Assembly: GCA_016212965.1 (NCBI GenBank)
Contig: JACRDA010000489.1
Coordinates: forward strand, 1 to 37,842
DNA: 37,842 bases
Origin: Myxococcales bacterium
Lineage (GTDB): Bacteria > Myxococcota_A > Polyangia > Polyangiales > Polyangiaceae
Direction: 5' to 3'
In this document: piece by piece, positions 1 through 10,410 of the stretch
Layout: every line of letters starts with the position of its first letter
Numbering within the stretch: position 1 is the stretch's first letter
Translations under genes and position numbers: made by a program
The notes under the pieces: model-generated
What the model was told of the DNA's origin: nothing
The model's database searches: none
The model's input: the letters and a program-made list of their open reading frames with translations, nothing else

Positions 1-157
1 AAGTCGTACCCGACTGGCGTTCTCATCTCGAGGGCGCAAATGAAGTCGCTCGCGTTGCATACGCACGCCTTCCACGGGGAGTGGAACTATGAGCTGCGGC
101 CTCATTGAACTTGATCAGTTAAATTCGATCAGACGCCTAATGGCTAACGGCTAACGG
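1..157. other. Lower-GC gene-free edge with short tandem repeat
   Basis: I see no gene in this stretch. Its base composition is clearly less GC-rich than the rest of the window. A short tandem repeat of the unit GGCTAAC, two full copies and a partial one, runs from about 142 to 163 and overlaps the stop of the propeller remnant next door. Confidence 0.5.
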
Positions 158-1161
158 CTAATCGCTGCTTCTCGGTCTAGTCTCTCCATCGAACAGTTGC
201 CCACAGCCGAGAGCGATGATGTTGCGCTTCGACCATTGCACGTGCCCGTGGCCCCCGCAGCGGCTCCACGGTAGCCCCACGAGCCGAGCCGGAGGCGCCG
301 CGCCGTCCACCCTGTACAGCCAACCCGTGTCATCGACGTACGTCTTACTGTCGGGCGCAAGAGCGATGGGCCGCGCCGCCCACCAGAATGGAGCTTCGCT
401 AAAATGGACGGTCGTCTGCCTGAGCTTGGCTCCGGTGCGCGCATCCCAAACAACGTCCAACGGCCTTCGTTCGAAGTGCTGGGGAAACACATCCAACATG
501 TCCGAATTCGGACGACCAGATACATGGACCAAGAGCCTGTTGCCATCGGGCGTGAAATAGAACTCGGGCAGCAGCGTCTCCCACGTTGGAGCGAAGCTGG
601 CGATCATCCTCTGAGTCTCCACGTTCCACGCCCACACTGCCTCGCCCAGGGAAGCAGCGACCGTCTTGCCATCGGGCGACACCACGACACGATGAGGACA
701 GCGCAGCCACCTCGTTGGAATCAGCAGGGTCGCCACCTCCCGCAAGTCGGGGAGCGCAAGTACGTGCAGACGCACGTCCTCGGCCAGTTCGCAGGTGACC
801 ACAGCTTGTTCGTGCGATCGAAAGCCACGGTCTGCCCGGGCGCGGGCGGAGGCCCGCTCACGGCTCTCTCTCCGGTCGCCGGGTCGTAGAGAATCTCCTC
901 GAACGGGCCGGCAGGCTGCGGCTCGAAGAAGCGTTCGCGACCGCGAACGATGTCGAGCACGTGCCCCGCCACGGTCACGAAACGACCGTCCGAGCTCCAG
1001 CGCACACACTTCGGGCTCTTGCCGCGCGAGCCGCAGTCGCTGGCCGCATCATGCCCGCGTCGAACGCGCTCGCCGGTCGTCGTCTCGAGCGCCTCGATCG
1101 CCTGGTCGAAGAAACGCTGCGCCAGCGCCCGGCGCCGTCCCCCCACCCCGAAAGTCCACAC
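158..1161 (-). pseudogene. Frameshifted beta-propeller (WD40/PQQ-like) protein remnant
   Basis: Propeller-like repeats can be read only by changing frame once. The first half, read from a GTG at 1161, contains blade phrases such as ALETTTGERV, CVRWSSDGRFVTVAG and LYDPATGERAV down to about 830. The second half continues in another frame from about 825 to the stop at 158, with VVSPDGKTVAASLGEAVWAW, FTPDGNRLLVH, VVWDARTGAKL and IALAPDSKTYV. Each blade has the usual SPDGK turn followed by W-D/N-x-x-T. Neither half has a signal peptide, and the N-terminus seems cut off: the first readable residues already look like the end of a blade. A single-base indel near 800-830 would join the halves, so a sequencing error is as possible as true decay. 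The function is unknown; such propellers usually serve as binding platforms. Confidence 0.55.
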
Positions 1162-1444
1162 CCTGAAACACGCGCAGGCGCCGCCGCTCGAGCGCCTTCA
1201 GCACCTCCTCGATGACCTCGACGTCCGTGAGGCGATCGGGCTCGAAGTGGGGGCTCGCCGCGAGCACGGCGCGAAGCAGGCGGAGCCCGTGCGGCTCGTC
1301 GAGCACGAAGCCCACCCAGCGCAGGGCCTGCTCCCGCTCGGTGACGCGGAACGACGCCTGCTCGCGTCCCTGCCGCAGGGCGTCCATCTCCCACACGAGC
1401 TCGAAGCTCGTGCCGAGCGCCCGGAACGGGATGCCTTCAGCCAC
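1049..1444 (-). CDS. Unrecognised ORF coupled to ATPase remnant, C-terminus probably frameshifted
   Basis: The frame opens with a GTG whose bases overlap the TGA of the ATPase remnant (GTGGCTGA), the usual sign of translational coupling. The first 100 or so residues look like real coding sequence, for example FRALGTSFELVWEMDALRQG, LRWVGFVLDEPHGLRLL and RLTDVEVIEEVLKALERR. After a G-rich run (GGGGTGGGGGG) near 1143-1153 the reading turns into low-complexity Gly/Ala/Arg/Asp text typical of a wrong frame, while the neighbouring frame becomes the propeller protein. So the true end of this gene, or its junction with the propeller gene, is not resolved. I do not recognise the family. A small partner of the ATPase is the only idea the context offers. 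Confidence 0.4.
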   Translation of the reverse strand: MAEGIPFRALGTSFELVWEMDALRQGREQASFRVTEREQALRWVGFVLDEPHGLRLLRAVLAASPHFEPDRLTDVEVIEEVLKALERRRLRVFQGVDFRGGGTAPGAGAAFLRPGDRGARDDDRRARSTRA

Positions 1445-2064
1445 GCTTTGCCTCGAGGTCGATGCGCAGCGTGCCGTCGATGCCGTCGCAGAGATCGGGG
1501 GTGCTGGTGGCGACGACGAGCTGGTTGTGGCCGAGCCCCGCAAGGCCGCGGACGAACGCGCCCGCCTGCTTCGGGTCCTGGTAGAGCTCGGGCCGATCGA
1601 CGAGCACGAGCGAGCCCTCGAGGCCCTGCCGCACGAAGGTCGCGGCGAAGAGCACGGCGTCGGCCTCGGAGTCGGAGAGGCCTCCGAGCTCGACCTCGCG
1701 CCGGTCGCGGCGTACGAAGACGACCTCGGCCCCGAGTGCGCCGCAGAGCTCGACGCGCAGCAGGCGCAGATCCTTCGCGAGCGGCCATCGTCCCCGTGTA
1801 GCGCGCCGCGTAGCGTGCCCTGCCCTCGACGTCCGCGGCGAGCGCCTGCCGGCACGCGACCGAGAGCTCGCGCCAGCGCGCCTCGTCGACCTCGGCCGCC
1901 GCGAGGACGAGCGAACGCTCCGCGAAGACGTCCGCAAGCGCGGCCGTGACGACCGCCACACCCTCCGGTGTGCCCGCCCACTCGGTCTCGACCTGCACCC
2001 TCGTCATCGCCCCGAGACCTCCGTGACCGCACCGCAGGACCTCGCGACCGTCGAGCTCCGCCAA
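1437..2064 (-). pseudogene. Frameshifted ABC/SMC-like ATPase fragment lacking Walker A
   Basis: Two frames together give the C-terminal part of an ABC/SMC-type ATPase. The upstream frame reads VQVETEWAGTPEGV, FAERSLVLAAAEVDEARW and YAARYTGTM, ending near 1800. The downstream frame picks up at LAKDLRLLRVELCGALGAEV and carries a degenerate ABC signature (LSDSEADAVLFAATFV), a Walker-B-like strand (SLVLVDRPEL, where families of this type usually have DEPE or DTPE) and the following strand LVVATSTPDL. No GxxGxGKS Walker A is present, and there is no room for an N-terminal domain before the TetR gene, so the protein is truncated as well as frameshifted. It is most likely a dead remnant; a cluster of base errors here is the alternative. 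Start given is a TTG and is arbitrary. Confidence 0.5.
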
Positions 2065-2183
2065 TCCGACGGATACGCTCGGTGGAGGGCGCCGGCAATC
2101 GGCATCGACCCTCCTCCGCGCCGTCGGTCGTGGTCAGGGAGGGGACCCGCGCTCGCGGTTTACGCGGGGCTCGAGCGCGCGCC

Positions 2184-2996
2184 TCAGCGCCGCCGCAGGC
2201 CGTCGAGCAGCATGGTGATGAGCGCGCCCGGCACCTCGGGGAGCGCGCCGAGGTCGCGCTGCTCGAGGAAGCCCATGAGCAGTGCCTCGACCGCCCCGAC
2301 CACGGCGAGGGCCGTGAGCTTCGGCGGCAGCGGGCGCAACAGGCCGTGCACGTGGGCCGCGTACGTGAGCGCGAAGGCCCCCTCGGCGAGGTCCTCGGAC
2401 AGGGCGCGGATCGGCCGGCGCGCGCCCTCGGCCGGCCCGCGGCACTCCTGCAGGTAGAGCCGCACGAGATCGAGCGAGCCGAGCAGGGCGCCCGCGAGCT
2501 CGGTCGCGAGCGCCTGGTAGGTCGAGGCGAGCGTCTCGGGTCGCGTCTCGTTCGCGAGCGCCGCCTCGCAGCGCCGGATCGCCCCGACGACGGACGTCCG
2601 GAGCGGCGCGAAGAGCGCGTCCACGAGCTGCTCCTTGTCGTCGAAGTAGCGGTAGAAGCTGCCCTTCGCGACGTCCGCCGCGCGCGTGATCTCGTCGACC
2701 GTCGCGGTCTCGACTCCGTGGGTCAGAAACAGCCGCAGGGCCGCCTCGCACAGCACGCGCGTGCGCTCCTCGCGGTTCTTCGCCCGCACGCCGCCCGCCG
2801 TGCCCGGGCGCTGGCGCGGCAGCCGGCCCGGCTCGAAGGCCTGGGGCTGGGAGGGCGCCGCCGGCGGGATCGCGAGCGACGCGCCGCCTGCAGCGCGCGG
2901 GCGCCTGCCCGACCCGCGCGCGCCCGTCCGGGCACGCCCACCGGCACGCGCGGTCGCACGCGCGGCGGAGGGAGACGGCGTGGGCTTCGGATGCAT
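2184..2996 (-). CDS. TetR/AcrR family transcriptional regulator
   Basis: This is a ligand-responsive repressor by family. Residues about 74-125 form the TetR DNA-binding domain, with the helix-turn-helix and following helix visible as TVDEITRAADVAKGSFYRYF and then DDKEQLVDALF. The rest (about 130-270) is a helical ligand-binding/dimerisation domain. The chosen ATG gives 270 residues with a 70-residue Ala/Arg/Pro-rich extension in front of the domain. A GTG at 2789 would give 201 residues, the usual family length, so the start is uncertain. The gene is divergent from the acyl-CoA ligase-like gene at 3155, which makes that gene its likely target, but I see no strong palindrome in the 2997-3154 gap. 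The ligand could be an acyl-CoA; that is a guess from context. Confidence 0.85.
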   Translation of the reverse strand: MHPKPTPSPSAARATARAGGRARTGARGSGRRPRAAGGASLAIPPAAPSQPQAFEPGRLPRQRPGTAGGVRAKNREERTRVLCEAALRLFLTHGVETATVDEITRAADVAKGSFYRYFDDKEQLVDALFAPLRTSVVGAIRRCEAALANETRPETLASTYQALATELAGALLGSLDLVRLYLQECRGPAEGARRPIRALSEDLAEGAFALTYAAHVHGLLRPLPPKLTALAVVGAVEALLMGFLEQRDLGALPEVPGALITMLLDGLRRR

Positions 2997-3111
2997 CGTG
3001 GCTCTAGCGGAGGTCGCCACCCGCGAGCATGCCACACGCAAGGCTACGGGCGACAGACTTCAGGCGGCAGGCCGAGAAGTGGCCAACCGCCGGCGACCGC
3101 ACCCCGAACGG

Positions 3112-3141
3112 TTGAGCTCGCCCGCCGCCTGCTGCTACAGC
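3112..3141 (+). promoter_or_regulatory. Putative sigma70-type promoter of the CoA ligase gene
   Basis: A TTGAGC at 3112-3117 and a TACAGC at 3136-3141, preceded by TG one base upstream (extended -10), are separated by 18 bases. The predicted transcription start falls a few bases before the ATG at 3155, so the leader would be very short and no Shine-Dalgarno sequence is expected. The match is moderate. Confidence 0.4.
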
Positions 3142-3154
3142 GGCCTGGCCGCCC

Positions 3155-4684
3155 ATGAGCCTCAACCTCGCCACGCTCCTCCGCACGAGCGCCCGCCGGC
3201 GCCCCCACGCTCCCGCCGTCGCGCTCGGCCCGGAGCAGCTCGACTACGGGGCGCTCGATCGCGCCGCGCAGCGCTTCGCGGGTGGCCTCCGCCGCCTCGG
3301 CGTCGCGCGCGGCGCGCACGTGGCGCTCCTCCTGCCGAACGTCCCCGAGTTCACGATCGCGTACTTCGGCTGCCACCTCGCGGGCTGCCCCGTCGTGCCG
3401 ATCAACGCGCTCTCGGTGGCGGACGAGGTCGCGTACTACCTCGCGGACAGCGAGGCGCGCGTGCTCGTCGCGTGGGAGGGCCTGCTCCCTGCGGCAGAGA
3501 GCGGCTGTGCCCGCACGCCCGGGTGCGAGCGACTCGTCGTGGTGCGCGCCCCGGGCGCGGCCGGTGCGGGGGCTGCCCTACCCGACGGCGCCCTCGACTT
3601 CGAGGCCCTGTGCGCGGCGAGCGCGCCCGAGCCCGAGATCCCGGACACGCGGGCCGACGACACGGCCGTCCTGCTCTACACCTCGGGCACGACCGGGCGA
3701 CCGAAGGGGGCCGAGCTCACGCACGTGAACCTGCTCTACAACGCCGACGTCGTCGCGCGCCTCTTCGAGATGGACGCCGGCTCGGTCTCGCTCGCGGTCC
3801 TGCCGCTCTTCCACTCCTTCGGCCAGACCGTGATGCAGAACGCGACCCTGCTCGCGGGCGGCAAGCTCGTGCTCCTGCCGCGCTTCGACGCGGGCGCGGC
3901 CTTCGCGGCCATCACGGCCGAGCGCGTGACGCTCTTCGCCGGCGTGCCGACGATGTACTTCGCGCTCCTGCACCACCCGGACGCGGACCGCTACGACCTC
4001 GGGACCCTGCGCACCTGCGTCTCGGGCGGCGCGCCGATGCCCGTCGAGGTGATGCGCACCTTCGACGCGAAGTATGGGGTCAACATCCTCGAGGGCTACG
4101 GGTTGAGCGAAACCTCGCCCGTCGCGGCCTCCAACGTGCCCGAGAAGAAGAAGGCGGGCTCCATCGGCGTGCCGCTCTGGGGCGTCGAGCTCCGGCTCGT
4201 GGACGCCGCGGGCCAGGTCATCGAGGCCGCGAACGTGCCCGGGGAGATCCACATCAAGGGGCACAACGTGATGAAGGGCTACTACCGCCGGCCCGACGCG
4301 ACGGCGGAGGCCATCCGCGACGGCTGGTTCGCGACGGGCGACGTCGCGGTGCGCGACCTCGACGGCTACTACTTCATCGTCGACCGCAAGAAGGACATGA
4401 TCCTGCGGGGCGGCTTCAACGTGTACCCGCGCGAGGTCGAGGAGGTGCTCTACCAGCACCCCGCCGTGCTCGAGGCGGCCGTGGTCGGCGTGCCGCACGA
4501 GAGCCTCGGCGAGGAGGTGAAGGCCGTGGTCGCCCTCAAGCCCGGCGCGAGCGCCACCGTCGAGGAGCTCATCCTGCACTGCAAGGCGCACGTGGCCGCC
4601 TACAAGTACCCGCGCTCGGTCGAGCTCCGCGCGTCGCTCCCGAAGGGACCGACCGGCAAGATCCTGAAGCGCGAGCTCCGCTGA
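3155..4684 (+). CDS. AMP-dependent acyl-CoA synthetase/ligase (long-chain fatty acid CoA ligase-like)
   Basis: A member of the ANL adenylating family that activates a carboxylic acid with ATP and passes it to CoA. All key motifs are present: the P-loop YTSGTTGRPKGAE (175-187), YGLSET (315-320), the hinge region GWFATGDV followed by DGYYFIVDRKKDMIL (390-417), and the C-terminal catalytic lysine in PTGKILKREL. At 509 residues it has the normal length of short, FadD-like ligases and no carrier-protein domain. The start at 3155 is the first ATG and fits the FadD-like beginning LATLLRTSARRRPHAPAV. It is divergent from a TetR gene and convergent with the DUF362 gene nine bases downstream. Fatty acids are the likely substrate given the lipid genes elsewhere in the window, but aromatic acids cannot be excluded. 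Confidence 0.9.
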   Translation: MSLNLATLLRTSARRRPHAPAVALGPEQLDYGALDRAAQRFAGGLRRLGVARGAHVALLLPNVPEFTIAYFGCHLAGCPVVPINALSVADEVAYYLADSEARVLVAWEGLLPAAESGCARTPGCERLVVVRAPGAAGAGAALPDGALDFEALCAASAPEPEIPDTRADDTAVLLYTSGTTGRPKGAELTHVNLLYNADVVARLFEMDAGSVSLAVLPLFHSFGQTVMQNATLLAGGKLVLLPRFDAGAAFAAITAERVTLFAGVPTMYFALLHHPDADRYDLGTLRTCVSGGAPMPVEVMRTFDAKYGVNILEGYGLSETSPVAASNVPEKKKAGSIGVPLWGVELRLVDAAGQVIEAANVPGEIHIKGHNVMKGYYRRPDATAEAIRDGWFATGDVAVRDLDGYYFIVDRKKDMILRGGFNVYPREVEEVLYQHPAVLEAAVVGVPHESLGEEVKAVVALKPGASATVEELILHCKAHVAAYKYPRSVELRASLPKGPTGKILKRELR

Positions 4685-4693
4685 GCCTCGCGC

Positions 4694-5980
4694 TCACGCC
4701 GCCGGGGTCGCGTGCCGGCGCTGGCGGTTCTTGACCTCCGGGCTCTCGGTGACGGCCATGCCCACGAGGCGCGCGCCCTCGAGGAAGTGCTTCATGCCGA
4801 TGCGCACGAGGTCGGGGCACGCCGCGCCGACGTCGGGGAAGCCGCGCCCCTCGGCGTCCGGCTGCACCTCGGCCCAGTTCGCGAACAGGCGCCCCCACTC
4901 GCTCTCGAGCACGGGCGCCATCTTCTCCTTCGCGTAGCGCGGGTACCAGAACATGTCGTGGTAGGCGACGCTCGCCACGTAGGCCCAGGGCGCGAGCCAG
5001 GTCTTGAGCGACCACTCGACCGGCTTCTTCAACGGACCCCAGTAGATGCGGTGCTGGTTGCGCGAGGCGAAGGTCATCTGCTTGAAGGGCCCGTCGAAGT
5101 GCCAGTTCTCCTTGGCAGCCTCGACGTCGCCCACGATCTCGATGTCGCGCACGTCGCCGCAGCCGAGCCCGAGCTCGTGCGCGAGGCGCACGAACTTGCA
5201 GTCCGCGAGCGGGTCCATGCCCATGAGCTTGGCCGCCACGGCGTCGATGGCGACCTGATCGGCCGACGCGAGCAGCACGTTCTTCACGTGCGGCACCATG
5301 CAGCGCGGCCCGGGGCCGTCGCCGGCGAAGGTGCCGTCCATCACGGCGAACACGCCGCGGTGGATCTTCTTCTGGATCATGAGCAAGTCGACGAGCGTCT
5401 CGTGGATGACCGGGTGGGTCCAGTGGCGGTGCTCGTTGAGCAGCCCGCCGAAGGCGTTCTTCATCGCGCCCGTCGTGGTCGTGAAGATGTGCGTCTTGAC
5501 GGTGGGCAGGTGGATGATGTTCTCGCCGATGAAGCGCTTCGGAATGCTGAAGCCCTTCGGGTAGACGTCGTTGAGGCACAGGAACTTCTTGCGGAGGTCG
5601 CCGACCGCGTCGCCGATCGGGATCCACTCCTCGCCCTCGTAGAGGTGCACGTTGCGCAGGCCGTGCGCCTCGACCACGGCGAGCTGCTTGTTCTCGCGCT
5701 CGCCGAGGTGCGCGTCGATGACGACCGTGCGGTTGTGGCAGGCGTGCACGAGGTTCTTGTCGTAGCCGTCCTTCAGCATCGCGCGGATGACGCCGTCGAG
5801 CTGCCACGGCGTCGTCGAGGCCGCCGGGTAGAAGAAGTGCCACGAGATGTTGACCTTGAGGCCCGTGTCCGCGTCCTTGGCGATCACGTCCTGGTAGCCG
5901 CCGAGGTTCATGAGGCGGTGGTAGTCCTCGAGCACCGTCTTCGGAGAGGTCTTGAGGATCGCGACTTTCGACTTGGCCAT
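4694..5980 (-). CDS. DUF362 domain-containing protein
   Basis: The 428-residue product has the layout of DUF362 proteins: a core with VIDAHLGERENKQLAVVEAHG, IIHLPTVKTHIFTTTTGAMKN and HRGVFAVMDGTFAGDGPGPR, followed by the typical DQVAIDAVAAKLMGMDP segment. Most family members were first noticed next to ferredoxin-like clusters; this one has no CxxCxxC array, so it is the cluster-free form. No signal peptide is visible. The biochemical function of the family is not established. The gene stands alone on the minus strand, end to end with the CoA ligase (nine-base gap) and 151 bases downstream of the transglycosylase gene. The ATG at 5980 is the first one and gives a well-formed N-terminus (MAKSKVAILKTSP). 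Confidence 0.85.
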   Translation of the reverse strand: MAKSKVAILKTSPKTVLEDYHRLMNLGGYQDVIAKDADTGLKVNISWHFFYPAASTTPWQLDGVIRAMLKDGYDKNLVHACHNRTVVIDAHLGERENKQLAVVEAHGLRNVHLYEGEEWIPIGDAVGDLRKKFLCLNDVYPKGFSIPKRFIGENIIHLPTVKTHIFTTTTGAMKNAFGGLLNEHRHWTHPVIHETLVDLLMIQKKIHRGVFAVMDGTFAGDGPGPRCMVPHVKNVLLASADQVAIDAVAAKLMGMDPLADCKFVRLAHELGLGCGDVRDIEIVGDVEAAKENWHFDGPFKQMTFASRNQHRIYWGPLKKPVEWSLKTWLAPWAYVASVAYHDMFWYPRYAKEKMAPVLESEWGRLFANWAEVQPDAEGRGFPDVGAACPDLVRIGMKHFLEGARLVGMAVTESPEVKNRQRRHATPAA

Positions 5981-6131
5981 GAGGATCCCGCTTGGCTGGG
6001 TGCTGACTTCGCGCGCCGCCGCGACGCCCGAGGGCGCTCGCGCGCGCGCCCTTTCCTTGGCACTGCTGCGGGCAGAAGACGAGGGTGTCTTCGTGGAGCT
6101 TCGGGGGAGAGCCCGCAGACGCCCGCGCGCC

Positions 6132-6863
6132 TCAGGGCGGCGGCGCGACCGGCTCGTCGAGCGCCCGGGCGGCGCGCGTCACGAGGCGCGAGCCGCCCGC
6201 GTCCCACCAGGCGGCGTAGGTGACGGAGCGGGGAGCGCGCCGCTCGCGCCACATGCCCCCGACCCAGCCGACGTAGCGGTCCGTCTCGGCCGAGAGCGTG
6301 CCCTCGCCGCGCAGGTGCCGGGCGAGGCGCCCCGGCCCGCCGTTGTAGGCCGCGGCCACGAGCTCGACCGTCTTGCCGGGATCGTCGGCGGCGAAGTCCG
6401 CGCGCTGCCGGGCGAGGTACCAGGCGCCGAGGTCGAGGTTGTAGCGCGGCTCGACGAGGCGGCGGTCCTCGTGGTCCGCGAGCGCGCGGACGCCGGCGAT
6501 GTGCCGGCCGGTCGGGGGCAAGATCTGCATGAGGCCGCGCGCGCCCGAGGGGCTCCGCGCCGCGGGGTCGCCGCCGCTCTCGACCAGCACCACGATGGCG
6601 ACGAGATCCGCTGGCAGGCCGTGCACGACCGCCGCGGTCTCGATGTCCGCGCGCCAGTGGGTCACGCTCGCGGGGAGCCAGTCGACCGCGACCACGCTCG
6701 TCGGCGACTCCGGCGCGAGCCCAGGTGCGGCGCTCGCGACGGGAGGCGAGCACGGCGCGCCGTCGCTCTCCTCCGCACCGGTCCGACGGCACGCGGCCGA
6801 GGCTCCGATGACGGCGCCGAGCACGGCGACGCGCACGCGAAGCTGGCACGAGCGCGTCGGCAT
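6132..6863 (-). CDS. Lytic transglycosylase (SLT domain) lipoprotein
   Basis: The enzyme cleaves the glycan strands of peptidoglycan to give 1,6-anhydro ends. The N-terminus is a lipoprotein signal ending in SAAC (Cys25), so it is probably anchored to a membrane on the periplasmic side. The SLT/lysozyme-like domain spans roughly 70-215. It includes the catalytic Glu95 in LVESGGDP, the partner motif SGARGLMQILPPT (106-118) and AAYNGGPG (171-178), all well conserved. At 243 residues it is a small, single-domain MltE/Slt70-tail type enzyme. It is divergent from the large lipoprotein gene at 6984, and both may respond to the same short control region, which contains a G-rich repeat near 6905-6925. 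Confidence 0.9.
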   Translation of the reverse strand: MPTRSCQLRVRVAVLGAVIGASAACRRTGAEESDGAPCSPPVASAAPGLAPESPTSVVAVDWLPASVTHWRADIETAAVVHGLPADLVAIVVLVESGGDPAARSPSGARGLMQILPPTGRHIAGVRALADHEDRRLVEPRYNLDLGAWYLARQRADFAADDPGKTVELVAAAYNGGPGRLARHLRGEGTLSAETDRYVGWVGGMWRERRAPRSVTYAAWWDAGGSRLVTRAARALDEPVAPPP

Positions 6864-6983
6864 GGTCCGGGCGTGAAACGCGCGGGGCGCGGGTGGCCTT
6901 CCCTGCGGAGCGGGAGCGGGCGCGGGCGCGTTCGCCAGAGGGCTCGGTCGACGCCTCGGTGCGGCCGCGCTACGCGGGGGCGC

Positions 6984-8342
<1,359 letters not shown>

Positions 8343-8343
8343 A

Positions 8344-10350
8344 CTAGCCCAGTCGACCGTCGATGATCTCGGCCGCGCGCAGGCCGAGGGCCATGATCGT
8401 GATCTGCGGGTTCACGCCGAGCGACGAGGGCAGCGCGCTGCCGTCGCACACGTACAGGCCCGCGGCGTCGTGCACCTCGTGGTCGGGACCGATGCACGAG
8501 CTGCCCGGGTCGGAGCCCATGCGGCAGGTGCCGAGCGGGTGGAAGGCCGCCATCTCGAGATCGCCCGGGCGCAGGCGCGCGCGCCGGAAGCGCTCGAGCT
8601 CGGCGGGGGTGCTCACCTCGTCCCAGCCCGCCACGAGCGGGAGCACGCGCTTGGCGCCGGCGGCCTGGTAGATCTCGCACAGGATCGCGAGGCCCTGGTG
8701 CACGCGCGCGAGATCGCGGTCGCCGAGGTTGTAGAAGAGCAGCGGCTTGCCCCCCGGCCCGGTGCGCACCTCGCCGCGGCTCTCGTCCTTGACCATGAAG
8801 CCGAAGGTCGCCAGGTGCGGGTAGCGCTCGACGAGGTCCATGAAGCGCGGACCGCTCCATGGGATGTTGAGCGCCGTCACGTTGAGCGGCGTCGAGCCAC
8901 CCTCGAACATGATGCCCTGCTCGGCGAACTCCTCGACGCAGTAGCCCTGCGGGATGGCGCTCGACATGTCGATGCGCTCGTCGAAGAGCGCCATGACGCG
9001 CGTGGCCGGGTGCACGGAGAGGTTCTTGCCGAGCATGTTGCTCGTGCGGCCCACGCCGCTCCGCCGCATGAGGAGCGGCGTCTGGAAGGTGCCGGCCGCG
9101 ACCACGACGGCGCTGGCGCGCACGGTGAGCGTGTGACCGCTCCGCAGCCGCACCGTCACGCCGCGCGCCCGGCCCGCCACGAGATCGACGCGCTCGACCC
9201 GCGCGCCCGTGTAGAGCATGGCGCCGCGCTTGAGCGCCTCGGGCACGTAACTCACGTCGGTCGAGCGCTTCGCACCCGTCGGGCAGCCCATCGTGCACAC
9301 GCCCTGGCCGTCGCAGTCCGGCGCGTTGCGCTTGAGCACGCCGTGGCGGTAGCCGAGCCGCTCGGCGCCGCGCGCGATGACCTCGCCGACCTTGCCCACG
9401 TGCGCCGGGTTGGCGGCCGTGACGGCCAGCATCGCCTCGACGCGCGCGAAGTACGGATCGAGCCCGGTGTCCGAGAACACCGCCGGCAGGCCGAAGCTCG
9501 AGCGCCAGCTGGCGAGCGTGCGCTCGGGCGTGCGGTAGCACGTGCCCGAGTTGATGGTCGTCGTGCCGCCGACGGAGCGCCCCGTCCAGATCGGGATGGA
9601 CACGTTGCCGAGCGCCATCGTGAGCCCGTGGTCGCGGTAGAGCTTGTGATAGGCGTGCGCGGGCCGGCCGTCGAAGCTCGCGCGGCGATGGAAGTCCCCC
9701 TCCTCGAGCATCACGACCGCGCGACCGCGCTGCGCGAGCTCGTACGCGACCGCCGCGCCACCGGCGCCCGTGCCCACCACGACGACGTCGCACTCGACGG
9801 TCGTGTCCTCGGTGGCCTGGCGCCCGTCCACGACCTGCCCGAGCCAGCGCGGCTCCTCGTCGCGCACCGTCGGCCAAGTGTAGCGGCAGCCCATCGCGGC
9901 GAACATCTCGGGCCGGTCGAAGTGCACGAACTTCATCGGCACGAGCAGGGCGCGGAGCGCGTTGCGCAGGTGCGGCGAGCGGAGCTTCTCCCAGCGCTCG
10001 AGCAGGCGCTGCCGCTCGCCGAGGGGCAGCGCCGAGAAGGTGCGCCCCGTGAGGGGGAGCGAGGCCGCCTCCAGCGTCCAGAGCGCGCCCGCGTAGGCGA
10101 GGCCGGCGCTGCGCGGCACGCTCGCGAGGTAGCGCTCGAGCCGCTCCGTCGTCGAGCGCCCGCCACCCTCGAGCACCTTGCCTTCGGGGATCGCGGCCGC
10201 GGCGAGGGCGTCGGCGACACGGCGCGCCCGATCCCCGAAGATGCGCGCTGCGGGCGCCGTGCTCGTCGCCGCGGAGGGCGCTTCGCTCGTCGTGGCGGCG
10301 GCGCGCGCGGGCTTGCGCCGGAGCTTCAGGGGCACGGTGTCCGTGATCAT
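8344..10350 (-). CDS. GMC family FAD-dependent oxidoreductase (fatty-alcohol/cholesterol-oxidase-like)
   Basis: An FAD enzyme that oxidises an alcohol group. The FAD-binding Rossmann motif VVVGTGAGGAAVAYELA begins near residue 191, after a 190-residue helical N-terminal region typical of long-chain fatty alcohol oxidase-like members. GGTTTINSGTCYRTP follows, and the Cys-rich stretch CDGQGVCTMGCPTGAKRST resembles a motif seen in those alcohol oxidases. Near the end lie HPLGTCRMG and NPQITIMAL, which supply the catalytic His/Asn pair. No signal peptide is clear, although the start LKLRRKPARAA contains a twin Arg. At 668 residues it is longer than choline dehydrogenase. Lipid genes elsewhere in the window fit a fatty alcohol substrate, but this is inferred. 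The gene is divergent from the exported protein at 10485. Confidence 0.85.
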   Translation of the reverse strand: MITDTVPLKLRRKPARAAATTSEAPSAATSTAPAARIFGDRARRVADALAAAAIPEGKVLEGGGRSTTERLERYLASVPRSAGLAYAGALWTLEAASLPLTGRTFSALPLGERQRLLERWEKLRSPHLRNALRALLVPMKFVHFDRPEMFAAMGCRYTWPTVRDEEPRWLGQVVDGRQATEDTTVECDVVVVGTGAGGAAVAYELAQRGRAVVMLEEGDFHRRASFDGRPAHAYHKLYRDHGLTMALGNVSIPIWTGRSVGGTTTINSGTCYRTPERTLASWRSSFGLPAVFSDTGLDPYFARVEAMLAVTAANPAHVGKVGEVIARGAERLGYRHGVLKRNAPDCDGQGVCTMGCPTGAKRSTDVSYVPEALKRGAMLYTGARVERVDLVAGRARGVTVRLRSGHTLTVRASAVVVAAGTFQTPLLMRRSGVGRTSNMLGKNLSVHPATRVMALFDERIDMSSAIPQGYCVEEFAEQGIMFEGGSTPLNVTALNIPWSGPRFMDLVERYPHLATFGFMVKDESRGEVRTGPGGKPLLFYNLGDRDLARVHQGLAILCEIYQAAGAKRVLPLVAGWDEVSTPAELERFRRARLRPGDLEMAAFHPLGTCRMGSDPGSSCIGPDHEVHDAAGLYVCDGSALPSSLGVNPQITIMALGLRAAEIIDGRLG

Positions 10351-10410
10351 GATCGCCTCCCGTGGATCGCCGCGACCCGACTCGCCGGCCGGTCGCGCGA
10401 AATGATGACT

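Noticed and set aside
4694..5980. Ferredoxin-type iron-sulfur cluster in the DUF362 protein
   Set aside because: The cysteines are isolated, with no CxxCxxC group.
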